Made by a program: the position numbers and the translations under genes
Shown: one piece after another, positions 57,139 through 64,000 of the stretch
How positions within the stretch are numbered: the first letter of the stretch is position 1
Layout of the letters: each line of letters begins with the position of its first letter
The notes under the pieces: model-generated
What the model saw: only the letters and a program-made list of their open reading frames with translations
Told to the model about the DNA's origin: nothing
The model's database searches: none
Source of the DNA: Psychrobacter aquaticus CMS 56
GTDB taxonomy: Bacteria > Pseudomonadota > Gammaproteobacteria > Pseudomonadales > Moraxellaceae
Reading direction: 5' to 3'
Length of the DNA: 64,000 nt
Assembly (NCBI RefSeq): GCF_000471625.1
Contig: NZ_AUSW01000017.1
Location: 35,472-99,471, forward strand

Positions 57139-57358
57139 AATGAGTAATACCAAGAGTCAGCATTAGCACACTGTTACCCAATTACTGCTATGCGGTGATA
57201 TCATATGTGTATGATGTAGGCGATAAATTTGGGCGTTTTACTGGTGTTTGAGAACCCTATTTGAGAACCATGACCACGATAGAGGTATTTTTGATTCACC
57301 TTCTCTTTAAACCCCTTTCATCGTTTTTACTCTTTACCTATGACTGTTGAGCCGTGCT

Positions 57359-59161
57359 ATGCCGCAATCTCGTACCAATCTGAATCCTGAGCCCGAAACT
57401 AATGAGCCCTATTTGATCGGTTTATTACTGCGCTTTAGTACTTTTGGTGCTGCAATATTACTTCTACTAGCAGGTCTGTTGCTTATTAACTGGTGGCTGA
57501 TTGTTATCGGTGGTTTCGGAGTGGCGCTGGGCATTTATGATGTCATTCAATCCAAACACGCCATCTTAAGTAATTATCCTATTGCTGGACATATTCGTTA
57601 CGTGCTCGAGGACTTTCGCCCTGAGATTCGCCAGTATTTGTTAGAAGATGATAAAGAGCAAGTGCCATTTTCACGCCAGCAACGCGCCCTTGTCTATCAG
57701 CGCGCCAAAAACGTGAGTGATACCAATGCTTTTGGTACGCTAGACAATTTATACACGCATGGTAAAGAATGGTTTTTGCAATCAGCGATCAGCCAGCCTT
57801 TAGAAAACCAAGACTTTCGTATCATGGTGGGCGGCGAGCGTTGTCAACAGCCCCATGATATGTCGGTGTTCAATATCTCAGCGATGAGTTTTGGTAGCTT
57901 ATCAGCCAACGCCATCATGGCACTCAATCAAGGCGCAAAACTTGGCGGTTTTACCCATGATACCGGTGAAGGGGCTATTAGTCCTTATCATCGTAAGTTC
58001 GGCGGTGATTTGATTTGGGAGTTGGGAACGGGATATTTTGGTTGCCGTGATGACAATGGCAACTTTGACCCCCAGTCGTTTGCTGAAAAAGCCATTGATC
58101 CACAAGTGAAGATGATCGAAATCAAGCTATCACAAGGGGCAAAACCGGGTAAAGGCGGCGTCCTACCCGCAGAAAAAATCACGCAAGAAATCGCCGACAC
58201 GCGACAAGTACCCACTGGACAAGATTGTGTTTCGCCCTCGTCCCATACTGCATTTAGTACGCCGCGCGAGCTGGTTGCCTTTTGGCAACAGCTACGTGAA
58301 CTGTCAGGCGGCAAACCTGTTGGCTTCAAGCTGTGTGTGGGTCAACCTTGGCAGTTTATGGCGATCGTCAAAGCCATGATTGAGACTCAGAATTATCCTG
58401 ATTTTATCGTTATCGATGGTGCAGAAGGCGGTACGGGCGCGGCTCCTGTTGAGTTTATGGACAACGTCGGTATGCCAATGGTTGAAGGGTTTTTATTGGT
58501 ACATAATACGTTGGTCGGCGCGGGCATTCGTGACAAAATCAAGCTTGGCGTGAGCGGTAAAATCGTCTCTGGCTTTGATATTGCTCGTATGATTGCATTA
58601 GGGGCAGACTGGTGCAACTCAGCGCGCGGCTTTATGTTTGCCGTTGGCTGTATTCAATCGCGCTCTTGCCATACCAACACTTGTCCGACAGGCGTTGCCA
58701 CCCAAGATCCTTATCGTCAAAAAGCCTTGGATGTCCCAAGTAAAGCTGAGCGCGTCGCAAGCTTTCACAAAAACACACTCAAATCGCTTGCCAGTATTGT
58801 CGGCGCTGTTGGCTTACAGCATCCCAGTCAATTGCAGCCTTACCACATTGCGCGACGCTTAGACGATGGGCAGATAAAGCTACTATCGAAGTTCTTTTAT
58901 TTTACGGACAGAGAGGCATTGCTAGATCATAGCGCCCGTGCGGACGTGTTCAATCAGATGTGGGTCATGGCGAATCCTGATAGCTTCTTAGCCAATAACG
59001 ATGCGCTCATCGCTTATAACAAAGACTCACGTGATAAAGGCAAAGAAACCAGTGCGCCGACCAAACAAAGCACTGAAAGTCTAGAAAATATCGACAATAG
59101 TGGTCTGCTCATCGGTAATGTCAATAATACCTTTCGCGACTTTCCCTCTAGCAATAATTAA
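57359..59161 (+). CDS. FMN-binding glutamate synthase-like protein
   Basis: A 600-residue membrane-anchored protein. The ATG at 57359 is chosen; a TTG four codons earlier is possible. Two hydrophobic helices (about 25-70) precede a cytoplasmic glutamate synthase core: FNISAMSFGSLSANAIMALN, IKLSQGAKPGKGGVLPAEKI and VIDGAEGGTGAAPVEFMDNV. The [3Fe-4S] ligand motif C-x5-C-x4-C is in CIQSRSCHTNTCPTGVATQ. The amidotransferase domain of true GltB is absent, so it does not use glutamine in the normal way. Such stand-alone FMN proteins are common but their substrate is not established. It is separated from the phosphodiester glycosidase gene by 29 bp and may share its transcript. Confidence 0.9.
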   Translation: MPQSRTNLNPEPETNEPYLIGLLLRFSTFGAAILLLLAGLLLINWWLIVIGGFGVALGIYDVIQSKHAILSNYPIAGHIRYVLEDFRPEIRQYLLEDDKEQVPFSRQQRALVYQRAKNVSDTNAFGTLDNLYTHGKEWFLQSAISQPLENQDFRIMVGGERCQQPHDMSVFNISAMSFGSLSANAIMALNQGAKLGGFTHDTGEGAISPYHRKFGGDLIWELGTGYFGCRDDNGNFDPQSFAEKAIDPQVKMIEIKLSQGAKPGKGGVLPAEKITQEIADTRQVPTGQDCVSPSSHTAFSTPRELVAFWQQLRELSGGKPVGFKLCVGQPWQFMAIVKAMIETQNYPDFIVIDGAEGGTGAAPVEFMDNVGMPMVEGFLLVHNTLVGAGIRDKIKLGVSGKIVSGFDIARMIALGADWCNSARGFMFAVGCIQSRSCHTNTCPTGVATQDPYRQKALDVPSKAERVASFHKNTLKSLASIVGAVGLQHPSQLQPYHIARRLDDGQIKLLSKFFYFTDREALLDHSARADVFNQMWVMANPDSFLANNDALIAYNKDSRDKGKETSAPTKQSTESLENIDNSGLLIGNVNNTFRDFPSSNN

Positions 59162-59190
59162 AAACTGATATATAGTCGATACCAAATAAA

Positions 59191-60021
59191 ATGAATACAC
59201 GATTGGTGCCAAGTTTTATGCCTACCTTACCTTTATGCACAGCCCTCGTCATTTTGCTAAGCGTCAGTGCTTGCCAGCCAGTCAGTACTAACGTCTCTGA
59301 CAGCGACACGCAAAATTGGTCATGTCAGTCGCAAGACACCCCGTTTGCTTACAGCACTTGTAGCATTAAAGCTAAGGCGTTGACGAATGGCCGCTACTCA
59401 CTACAATTATTTTGGCAACAGCCTGATAGTACGCAGCCCCTGCTTACTTTTGATGCGTTGTTAGCAACCTTGCCAGCCGAGCAAACGCTTCATTTTGCCA
59501 TGAATGCGGGTATGTATAATGAAAAATACGCACCGATTGGCTATACCGTCATCGAAGGCACTGAGAAGCGCGCTTTGAACCTAAAAGAAGGCGGTGGCAA
59601 TTTTCATCTGTTACCTAATGGCGTGCTGTGGTGGGATAAATCTGGCAACGTAAAGATTACCGAAAGCCATACTTTAAATAAGCAGATGAATGATGGCACT
59701 GCACAGACTTGGTATGCCACTCAATCTGGCCCTATGCTGGTCATCAATGACGAAATACATCCGCAATTTAACCCTGATAGTACCTCTCTCAAAATTCGTA
59801 ATGGGGCTGGTGTTTGCAGCGATGGCAGCATACAATTTGTCAACAGCGATGCGCCTGTGACATTTTACCAGTTTGCATCACTGTTCAAAGATGAGCTAGG
59901 CTGTCCAAATGCGCTATTTTTGGATGGCGGCATTGCTTCAGCGTTATATGCGCCTAGTATGGACAAGCACGATAAAAAAGAGATGGGCGTGATGATTGGT
60001 GTCATTGAGCATAAGAATTAG
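59191..60021 (+). CDS. Phosphodiester glycosidase (DUF2233/NAGPA) lipoprotein
   Basis: A 276-residue exported protein with a lipobox-like signal (LLSVSACQP, cysteine near residue 29). The NAGPA domain is seen in FAMNAGMYNEKYAPIGYTVI, LKEGGGNFHLLPNGVLWWD, SGPMLVINDEIHPQFN and the C-terminal FLDGGIASALYAP, the usual Asp/Gly-rich active-site end. Relatives hydrolyse sugar-phosphodiester or glycosidic bonds of envelope polymers. A substrate is not evident. It ends at a strong bidirectional terminator shared with the convergent hmp gene. Confidence 0.85.
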   Translation: MNTRLVPSFMPTLPLCTALVILLSVSACQPVSTNVSDSDTQNWSCQSQDTPFAYSTCSIKAKALTNGRYSLQLFWQQPDSTQPLLTFDALLATLPAEQTLHFAMNAGMYNEKYAPIGYTVIEGTEKRALNLKEGGGNFHLLPNGVLWWDKSGNVKITESHTLNKQMNDGTAQTWYATQSGPMLVINDEIHPQFNPDSTSLKIRNGAGVCSDGSIQFVNSDAPVTFYQFASLFKDELGCPNALFLDGGIASALYAPSMDKHDKKEMGVMIGVIEHKN

Positions 60022-60072
60022 TATGATTTACCACTATAGGACTGATATTTAATACATCCAAATATAGGCAAT

Positions 60073-60115
60073 AAAAAGCACTTAGGATGAATTATTCATG
60101 CTAAGTGCTTTTTTT
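60073..60115. terminator. Bidirectional terminator between the glycosidase gene and hmp
   Basis: AAAAAGCACTTAG pairs with CTAAGTGCTTTTT (arms 60073-60085 and 60101-60113). The A run on the left and T run on the right serve both convergent genes. Confidence 0.9.
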
Positions 60116-60133
60116 CAGAATTGGGATCAAGCG

Positions 60134-61330
60134 CTAGCCGCCCAAACTCATCTTAGGACCAAATGGCTCGTAATGAACACTATCGACGCCATGATCTAAT
60201 GCCACTAACCCATCAATCATACTTTCCATAAATGGCATGGAGCCACATACGTAAATATCAGCAGGCTTAGGTAAAGTAGCCAGCCACGCTTCATCTAATA
60301 ATTGTCCCGATTCAAAGTAAAAGATATGTTTTTCTACAGTTTCGGCTTTTTCTAAAAACTCATCTACCTCAGCCGCAAAGGCATGATGCGCTTCATTCTG
60401 ACAAGCATACGCCCAAACAATAGGGCGTCTTGGATTGGCAGCCACTTGCGCCTCTAGCATCGATAAAATAGGCGTTACCCCAACGCCCGCGCTCACCAAT
60501 ACCAGTCGAATCTCATGTTGTTGTATCAAATCTTGATTAAGCGCAAAGTCACCGGCAGGTGCAGACAATAAAATGGTATCACCAATTTCTAAGCCATCAT
60601 GCAAATAGTTGGATACCAAACCATGATGCTCATTACGGTTGTCACGTCTAACCGCAAACTGAATGCCTTTTTCGGTGCTCGCTGAATATAGAGAGTAATG
60701 ACGCAGAGCAATATGATTGCTGTCTTTTGGATCTGTTTTTACGGTGATATATTGACCAGCGGTTAAATTCAATTTACTCAGGTCAATCTCCTGACCGCGC
60801 TCTGACTGGTCATGCGCAGGTATAACAGTAAAAGCCGCGATATCGGTGGCTGCTGCTACCTTTTCAGTTATGGTAAAGGGCGCGAATCCTTGCCATATTT
60901 CTTCTTGATACATGCCACGTTCTATTTGGATAAATACCGACGCAATTTCATCATACGCTTCTGTCCACGCCGTAATGATGTCATCAGTCGCCGCCTCTCC
61001 TAACACTTCTTTTATCGCACCGATCAAATGTTGACCAACGATGGGGTAATGCTCGGGCAGAATTTGCAAAGCACGATGCTTGTGGCTGATCTGGGTCACT
61101 TGTGGCAAGAGCGTCGCCAACTTATCCAAATGTTTAGCCGCTGCCAACACTGTCGTCGCCAATGCCGTTTGTTGACGACCCAGCTTTTGGTTAGTTTCGT
61201 TAAATATATCCAAAAGTTCAGGATGCGCTGCAAACATGTTTTTATAAAATACAGTGGTAATGGTCGTTCCATGCTCTTCGAGTACGGGGATGGTTGCTTT
61301 TACAATTTCTAAAGTCTTTGGTGAGGCCAT
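60134..61330 (-). CDS. hmp: Flavohaemoprotein, nitric oxide dioxygenase
   Basis: Detoxifies nitric oxide to nitrate using O2 and NAD(P)H. The 398 residues consist of an N-terminal globin domain (1-140; proximal-histidine region ISHKHRALQILPEHYPIV) and an FNR-type reductase. The reductase has FAD motif RHYSLYSA, GLVSNYLHDGLEIGD and the NAD-site SAGVGVTPILSML. Length matches Hmp (396 in E. coli). Ribosome binding site AAGAGAG. A perfect NsrR-like palindrome lies about 155 bp upstream, so NO-responsive derepression is likely. No nsrR gene is in the window. Confidence 0.95.
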   Translation of the reverse strand: MASPKTLEIVKATIPVLEEHGTTITTVFYKNMFAAHPELLDIFNETNQKLGRQQTALATTVLAAAKHLDKLATLLPQVTQISHKHRALQILPEHYPIVGQHLIGAIKEVLGEAATDDIITAWTEAYDEIASVFIQIERGMYQEEIWQGFAPFTITEKVAAATDIAAFTVIPAHDQSERGQEIDLSKLNLTAGQYITVKTDPKDSNHIALRHYSLYSASTEKGIQFAVRRDNRNEHHGLVSNYLHDGLEIGDTILLSAPAGDFALNQDLIQQHEIRLVLVSAGVGVTPILSMLEAQVAANPRRPIVWAYACQNEAHHAFAAEVDEFLEKAETVEKHIFYFESGQLLDEAWLATLPKPADIYVCGSMPFMESMIDGLVALDHGVDSVHYEPFGPKMSLGG

Positions 61331-61485
61331 ACTATCTCTCTTAATGAGTCATCATGTTAATAAGTGAAGGAGCTGATAATGAATTACTTACGTCCGTGCT
61401 AATGATTAAAGTCTATAAACAGTTATCAAAAAAGATGGGCAAACGCTCTTTTTCACACGTACTTAGTCTAATCAATAAAAAAACT

Positions 61486-61512
61486 ATAAGATTCATTTAA
61501 AATGAATCTTAT
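61486..61512. promoter_or_regulatory. NsrR-like binding site upstream of hmp
   Basis: A 27-bp perfect palindrome with core halves AAGATTCATTT (61488-61498) and AAATGAATCTT (61500-61510) around a central base. The gammaproteobacterial NsrR consensus, as I know it, is AAGATGCATTT and its complement; this differs at one position per half. On the minus strand TATAGT follows at 61482-61487, so the palindrome would overlap the promoter. Confidence 0.8.
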
Positions 61513-61567
61513 CACACTTTACTGTGCATACCAACGCTGTATTGTTATAAAACTAATTTTCTCAATC

Positions 61568-61605
61568 CAAAAAAGCCGCCGTCATGATGTCATAACGGCG
61601 GCTTT
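61568..61605 (-). terminator. Rho-independent terminator after the VWA gene
   Basis: A perfect 11-bp GC-rich stem (AAAGCCGCCGT at 61572-61582, ACGGCGGCTTT at 61595-61605) is followed on the minus strand by more T residues. Confidence 0.9.
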
Positions 61606-61671
61606 GTATAGTATCTAATTTAATAAACATACATTAATCTTGAGCATCAGAAGTGAGCGCACGTACTAAAA

Positions 61672-62895
61672 TTATCGTGCCATATAATTGGTCATTTCTT
61701 CTACGCCATGCAATGTCATGGGATACATCTTATTCTCAAACAGTTTTTTGATCTCGACGATGGTTTGCGTATACTGCCAATAGCTCGGGTTTTCAGGATT
61801 GAGCCACGCCACTTTATCAAAGTGCTCAAGTACCCGCTTTAGCCATACAATACCCGCTTCATTATTCATATACTCGACGCTACCGCCTACTGTCATAAGC
61901 TCATAAGGCGACATCGACGCATCACCGACGAAAATGACGCGATACTCTCGACCATATTTATTGAGCAGCTCAAAAGTCGGCATCGGGGCGCTGTGACGAC
62001 GGTTATTGTCCTTCCACACATAGTCATAGAGACAGTTATGAAAATAAAAGAACTCTAAGGTTTTAAACTCATTTTTTGCGGCAGAAAACAGCTTCTCTAG
62101 CGCCTCAACATGGATATCCATACTACCGCCCACATCAAACAGCATCAGTACCTTGACACGATTACGACGTTCAGCCTGCATATGAATATCGAGCACGCCT
62201 TTTTTGGCGGTACGCTTGATGGTCTCATGAATATCAAGCTCATCCGCGCTGCCTGTCCGTGCAAACTGGCGCAAGTTACGCAGTGCCATTTGAATTTGAC
62301 GCGTACCAAGTTGACTGTCATCATCGAGATTGCGGTATTTACGCTGCTCCCAGACTTTTGCAGCACTGCGTTTACGCGACTCGCCCCCGACACGTACACC
62401 TTCTGGGTGGTCGCCATACGCACCGAATGGTGATGTGCCGCCTGTACCAACCCACTTGCTGCCCCCTTGATGACGCGCTTTTTGCTCTTTCAAACGCTCC
62501 TCAAGAGCTTTCATTAACTCTTCAAGCGAGCCGTATTTTTTTAGCAGTCGCCGCTGCTCTTCGGTCAAATTCTTCGGATCGAGCTTTAGATCCAACCATT
62601 CTTTCGGAATATCCGTCAACTTGGCCAGTAGCTCATCCATATCGAGACTATCAACGCCTTCGAAATAATCCGCCATTGCCCGATCAAATTTATCAAAATG
62701 ACGCTCGTCTTTGACCATACACAGACGAATCAGACGATACATATCTTCTCGGCTGGCAAAGGTAGACAGCTCAGTATTTTCCGGATGCGGCTGCATCATC
62801 AGCCCTTGATCTAACGCGGCATTTAGATCAAGCAGCTCACGCGTACTAACAGGGACGCCGTAAGTACGTAAGGTGTAGAATAGTTTGATAAACAT
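61672..62895 (-). CDS. VWA domain-containing protein (CoxE-like)
   Basis: A 407-residue protein of the CoxE/VWA group that pairs with MoxR ATPases. The N-terminal part (1-130) is helical and charged, with KLTDIPKEWLDLKLDPKNLT. A Gly-rich segment (GGSKWVGTGGTSPFGAYGDH) precedes the VWA fold (about 225-400). The metal-binding MIDAS reads MLFDVGGSMDIH, so the usual D-x-S-x-S has glycine in place of the first serine. VWA/MoxR pairs act as chaperones that insert metals or activate complexes. It follows the MoxR gene by 55 bp on the same strand. The ribosome binding site is weak. Confidence 0.9.
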   Translation of the reverse strand: MFIKLFYTLRTYGVPVSTRELLDLNAALDQGLMMQPHPENTELSTFASREDMYRLIRLCMVKDERHFDKFDRAMADYFEGVDSLDMDELLAKLTDIPKEWLDLKLDPKNLTEEQRRLLKKYGSLEELMKALEERLKEQKARHQGGSKWVGTGGTSPFGAYGDHPEGVRVGGESRKRSAAKVWEQRKYRNLDDDSQLGTRQIQMALRNLRQFARTGSADELDIHETIKRTAKKGVLDIHMQAERRNRVKVLMLFDVGGSMDIHVEALEKLFSAAKNEFKTLEFFYFHNCLYDYVWKDNNRRHSAPMPTFELLNKYGREYRVIFVGDASMSPYELMTVGGSVEYMNNEAGIVWLKRVLEHFDKVAWLNPENPSYWQYTQTIVEIKKLFENKMYPMTLHGVEEMTNYMAR

Positions 62896-62950
62896 AAGAG
62901 TCGCATCACTTATTGGCTGATATGGTTATAAGTTGAAAGTTAGCAGGCGC

Positions 62951-63808
62951 TTAACGACGCATCATATTGGCAAAACGCTGCAACAGACTCACATCGGCTT
63001 CGTTTTTGAGGAGTGCACCATACAATGGCGGAATCGACTTTTCACCGCGCAGGTTTTCTTCTAATTCTGCTTGTGCCATATCGTCAGCGAGCAATAGCGT
63101 CAACCAATCGACCAATTCTGAGGTTGATGGCGGCTTTTTTAGGCCTTGAATATTGCGCAGTTTATAAAAGATATCCAGCGCATCATTGACCAATTTTTCT
63201 TGAATGTTAGGGAAATGCACCTCGATGATTTGGCGCATGGTTTCTTCTTCAGGAAAATCAATATAATGAAAGAAACAGCGACGCAAAAACGCATCTGGTA
63301 GCTCTTTTTCATTGTTTGAGGTGATAATTACCACAGGTCGCTGTGCGGCGGTGATGGTCTCGCCCGTCTCATAAACATAAAAGGACATTTTATCAAGCTC
63401 GTGTAACAAGTCATTCGGGAACTCGATATCAGCCTTATCAATCTCATCGATCAGTAGTACACTGCGCTCTTGACTGGTAAAGGCATCCCACAGTTTACCC
63501 GGCTTGATATAATTGCCAATCTCATAAACCTTATCATCACCCAATTGCGAATCTCGCAAACGCGATACCGCATCATACTCATATAGACCTTGTTCGGCTT
63601 TAGTGGTCGACTTGATGTGCCACGTAATCAGCGGCATCCCTAGACTCTCAGCAACCTCTTCAGCCAATAACGTCTTACCTGTGCCCGGCTCTCCTTTAAT
63701 GAGCAAAGGCTTTTGTAATGTCATCGCTGCATTTACGGCCAGCTGCAAATCGTCGGTGGCAATATAATTTTGCGTGCCAGTAAAGCTTTTCTTGATGTTT
63801 TCAGTCAT
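62951..63808 (-). CDS. MoxR-family AAA+ ATPase
   Basis: A 285-residue ATPase. Walker A GEPGTGKTLLAEE is near residue 40 and Walker B VLLIDEIDKAD near 118. Sensor 1 is in VVIITSNNEKELPDAFLRRC, with the arginine finger following, and a C-terminal lid closes the fold. It belongs to the group whose partner VWA protein is encoded next door. Together they probably remodel or activate a target complex; CoxD/CoxE-type pairs do this for molybdenum enzymes, but no such target gene lies in the window. First gene of the pair; the ribosome binding site GAGAC is modest. The last 190 bp of the window upstream of it show nothing else. Confidence 0.93.
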   Translation of the reverse strand: MTENIKKSFTGTQNYIATDDLQLAVNAAMTLQKPLLIKGEPGTGKTLLAEEVAESLGMPLITWHIKSTTKAEQGLYEYDAVSRLRDSQLGDDKVYEIGNYIKPGKLWDAFTSQERSVLLIDEIDKADIEFPNDLLHELDKMSFYVYETGETITAAQRPVVIITSNNEKELPDAFLRRCFFHYIDFPEEETMRQIIEVHFPNIQEKLVNDALDIFYKLRNIQGLKKPPSTSELVDWLTLLLADDMAQAELEENLRGEKSIPPLYGALLKNEADVSLLQRFANMMRR

Positions 63809-64000
63809 AGCTAAGTCTCAGTTATTGTTATACATTAGATACTTTAAAGGCGATTTATAAAGAAGAAATAATCATTTAGAGTAGCACAACCTTTCCTATT
63901 GCCAAAATACTCATGCGTTCGCAGTTATTGCCAAATGCGTTACACCTCCAAAGATGTTAGAAATCTCACTTCACTGATTAATAAACATACTTCCATAAAA

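Larger units (their letters stand above)
61331..61671. other. hmp upstream region
   Basis: The 341-bp gap between hmp and the VWA gene holds the NsrR-like palindrome (61486-61512) and the terminator of the VWA gene (61568-61605). Nothing else was seen. Confidence 0.5.

Overview
The window looks like chromosomal DNA of a Moraxellaceae gammaproteobacterium, most probably Psychrobacter. This is inferred from protein character, moderate GC, AAGGA-type ribosome binding sites and gene content; no database search was possible. It holds about 57 supported protein genes. I saw no tRNA, rRNA, CRISPR array or intact insertion sequence.

Layout. 1-5.7 kb: the 3' end of an RnfB/RsxB-type electron-transport gene, nth, metK, a DUF3144 protein, a Kazal-like lipoprotein and a BCCT osmolyte transporter. 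5.8-13.7 kb: a PQQ-type sugar dehydrogenase lipoprotein, clpB, an L,D-transpeptidase, and an SDR dehydrogenase with an acyl-CoA synthetase. 14-22.2 kb is accessory in character: a FecCD-type iron/haem ABC cassette behind a Fur-like site, two EamA exporters, an IS3-family transposase remnant, a LysR regulator and small orphan genes. 22.4-28.6 kb: topoisomerase IB, an acetyltransferase, ppnP, prfB with its programmed frameshift, a HAD phosphatase, a gamma-class carbonic anhydrase and a PAP2 phosphatase. 28.9-35 kb: carA, an inserted lipoprotein gene, carB, greA. 35.4-40.4 kb: a secreted DUF11-like protein, a radical-SAM/DUF4130 DNA-repair pair and a glycosyltransferase. 40.4-49.8 kb: a catabolic block for omega-amino acids and glutarate (APC permease, GabT/DavT-like, GabD/DavD-like, IclR, CoA-transferase, glutaryl-CoA dehydrogenase, second IclR). 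49.8-57.1 kb: an RNA-repair locus. 57.3-63.8 kb: a glutamate-synthase-like FMN protein, a phosphodiester glycosidase lipoprotein, flavohaemoprotein with an NsrR-like palindrome, and a VWA/MoxR ATPase pair.

The most interesting region is the RNA-repair locus. rtcR (CARF-AAA+-HTH, sigma-54 activator) overlaps the end of a DUF4062 gene, so the two are probably translationally coupled. Divergently, behind a well-formed sigma-54 -24/-12 promoter, lie rtcB, an unknown 148-residue protein, a SUKH/SMI1-like protein and a DIP1984-like protein. Then comes a 508-bp non-coding interval, before rtcA, with a strong intrinsic terminator and an upstream hairpin whose 3' arm overlaps the terminator stem. That arrangement resembles an attenuator or a small structured RNA controlling rtcA. 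The linkage of DUF4062, the CARF regulator, the SUKH-like protein and this RNA element is the best candidate for an undescribed system.

The GABA/glutarate block makes sense as one route: import of an omega-amino acid, transamination, semialdehyde oxidation, CoA activation of glutarate, then dehydrogenation of glutaryl-CoA. This fits 5-aminovalerate (lysine) degradation at least as well as GABA degradation.
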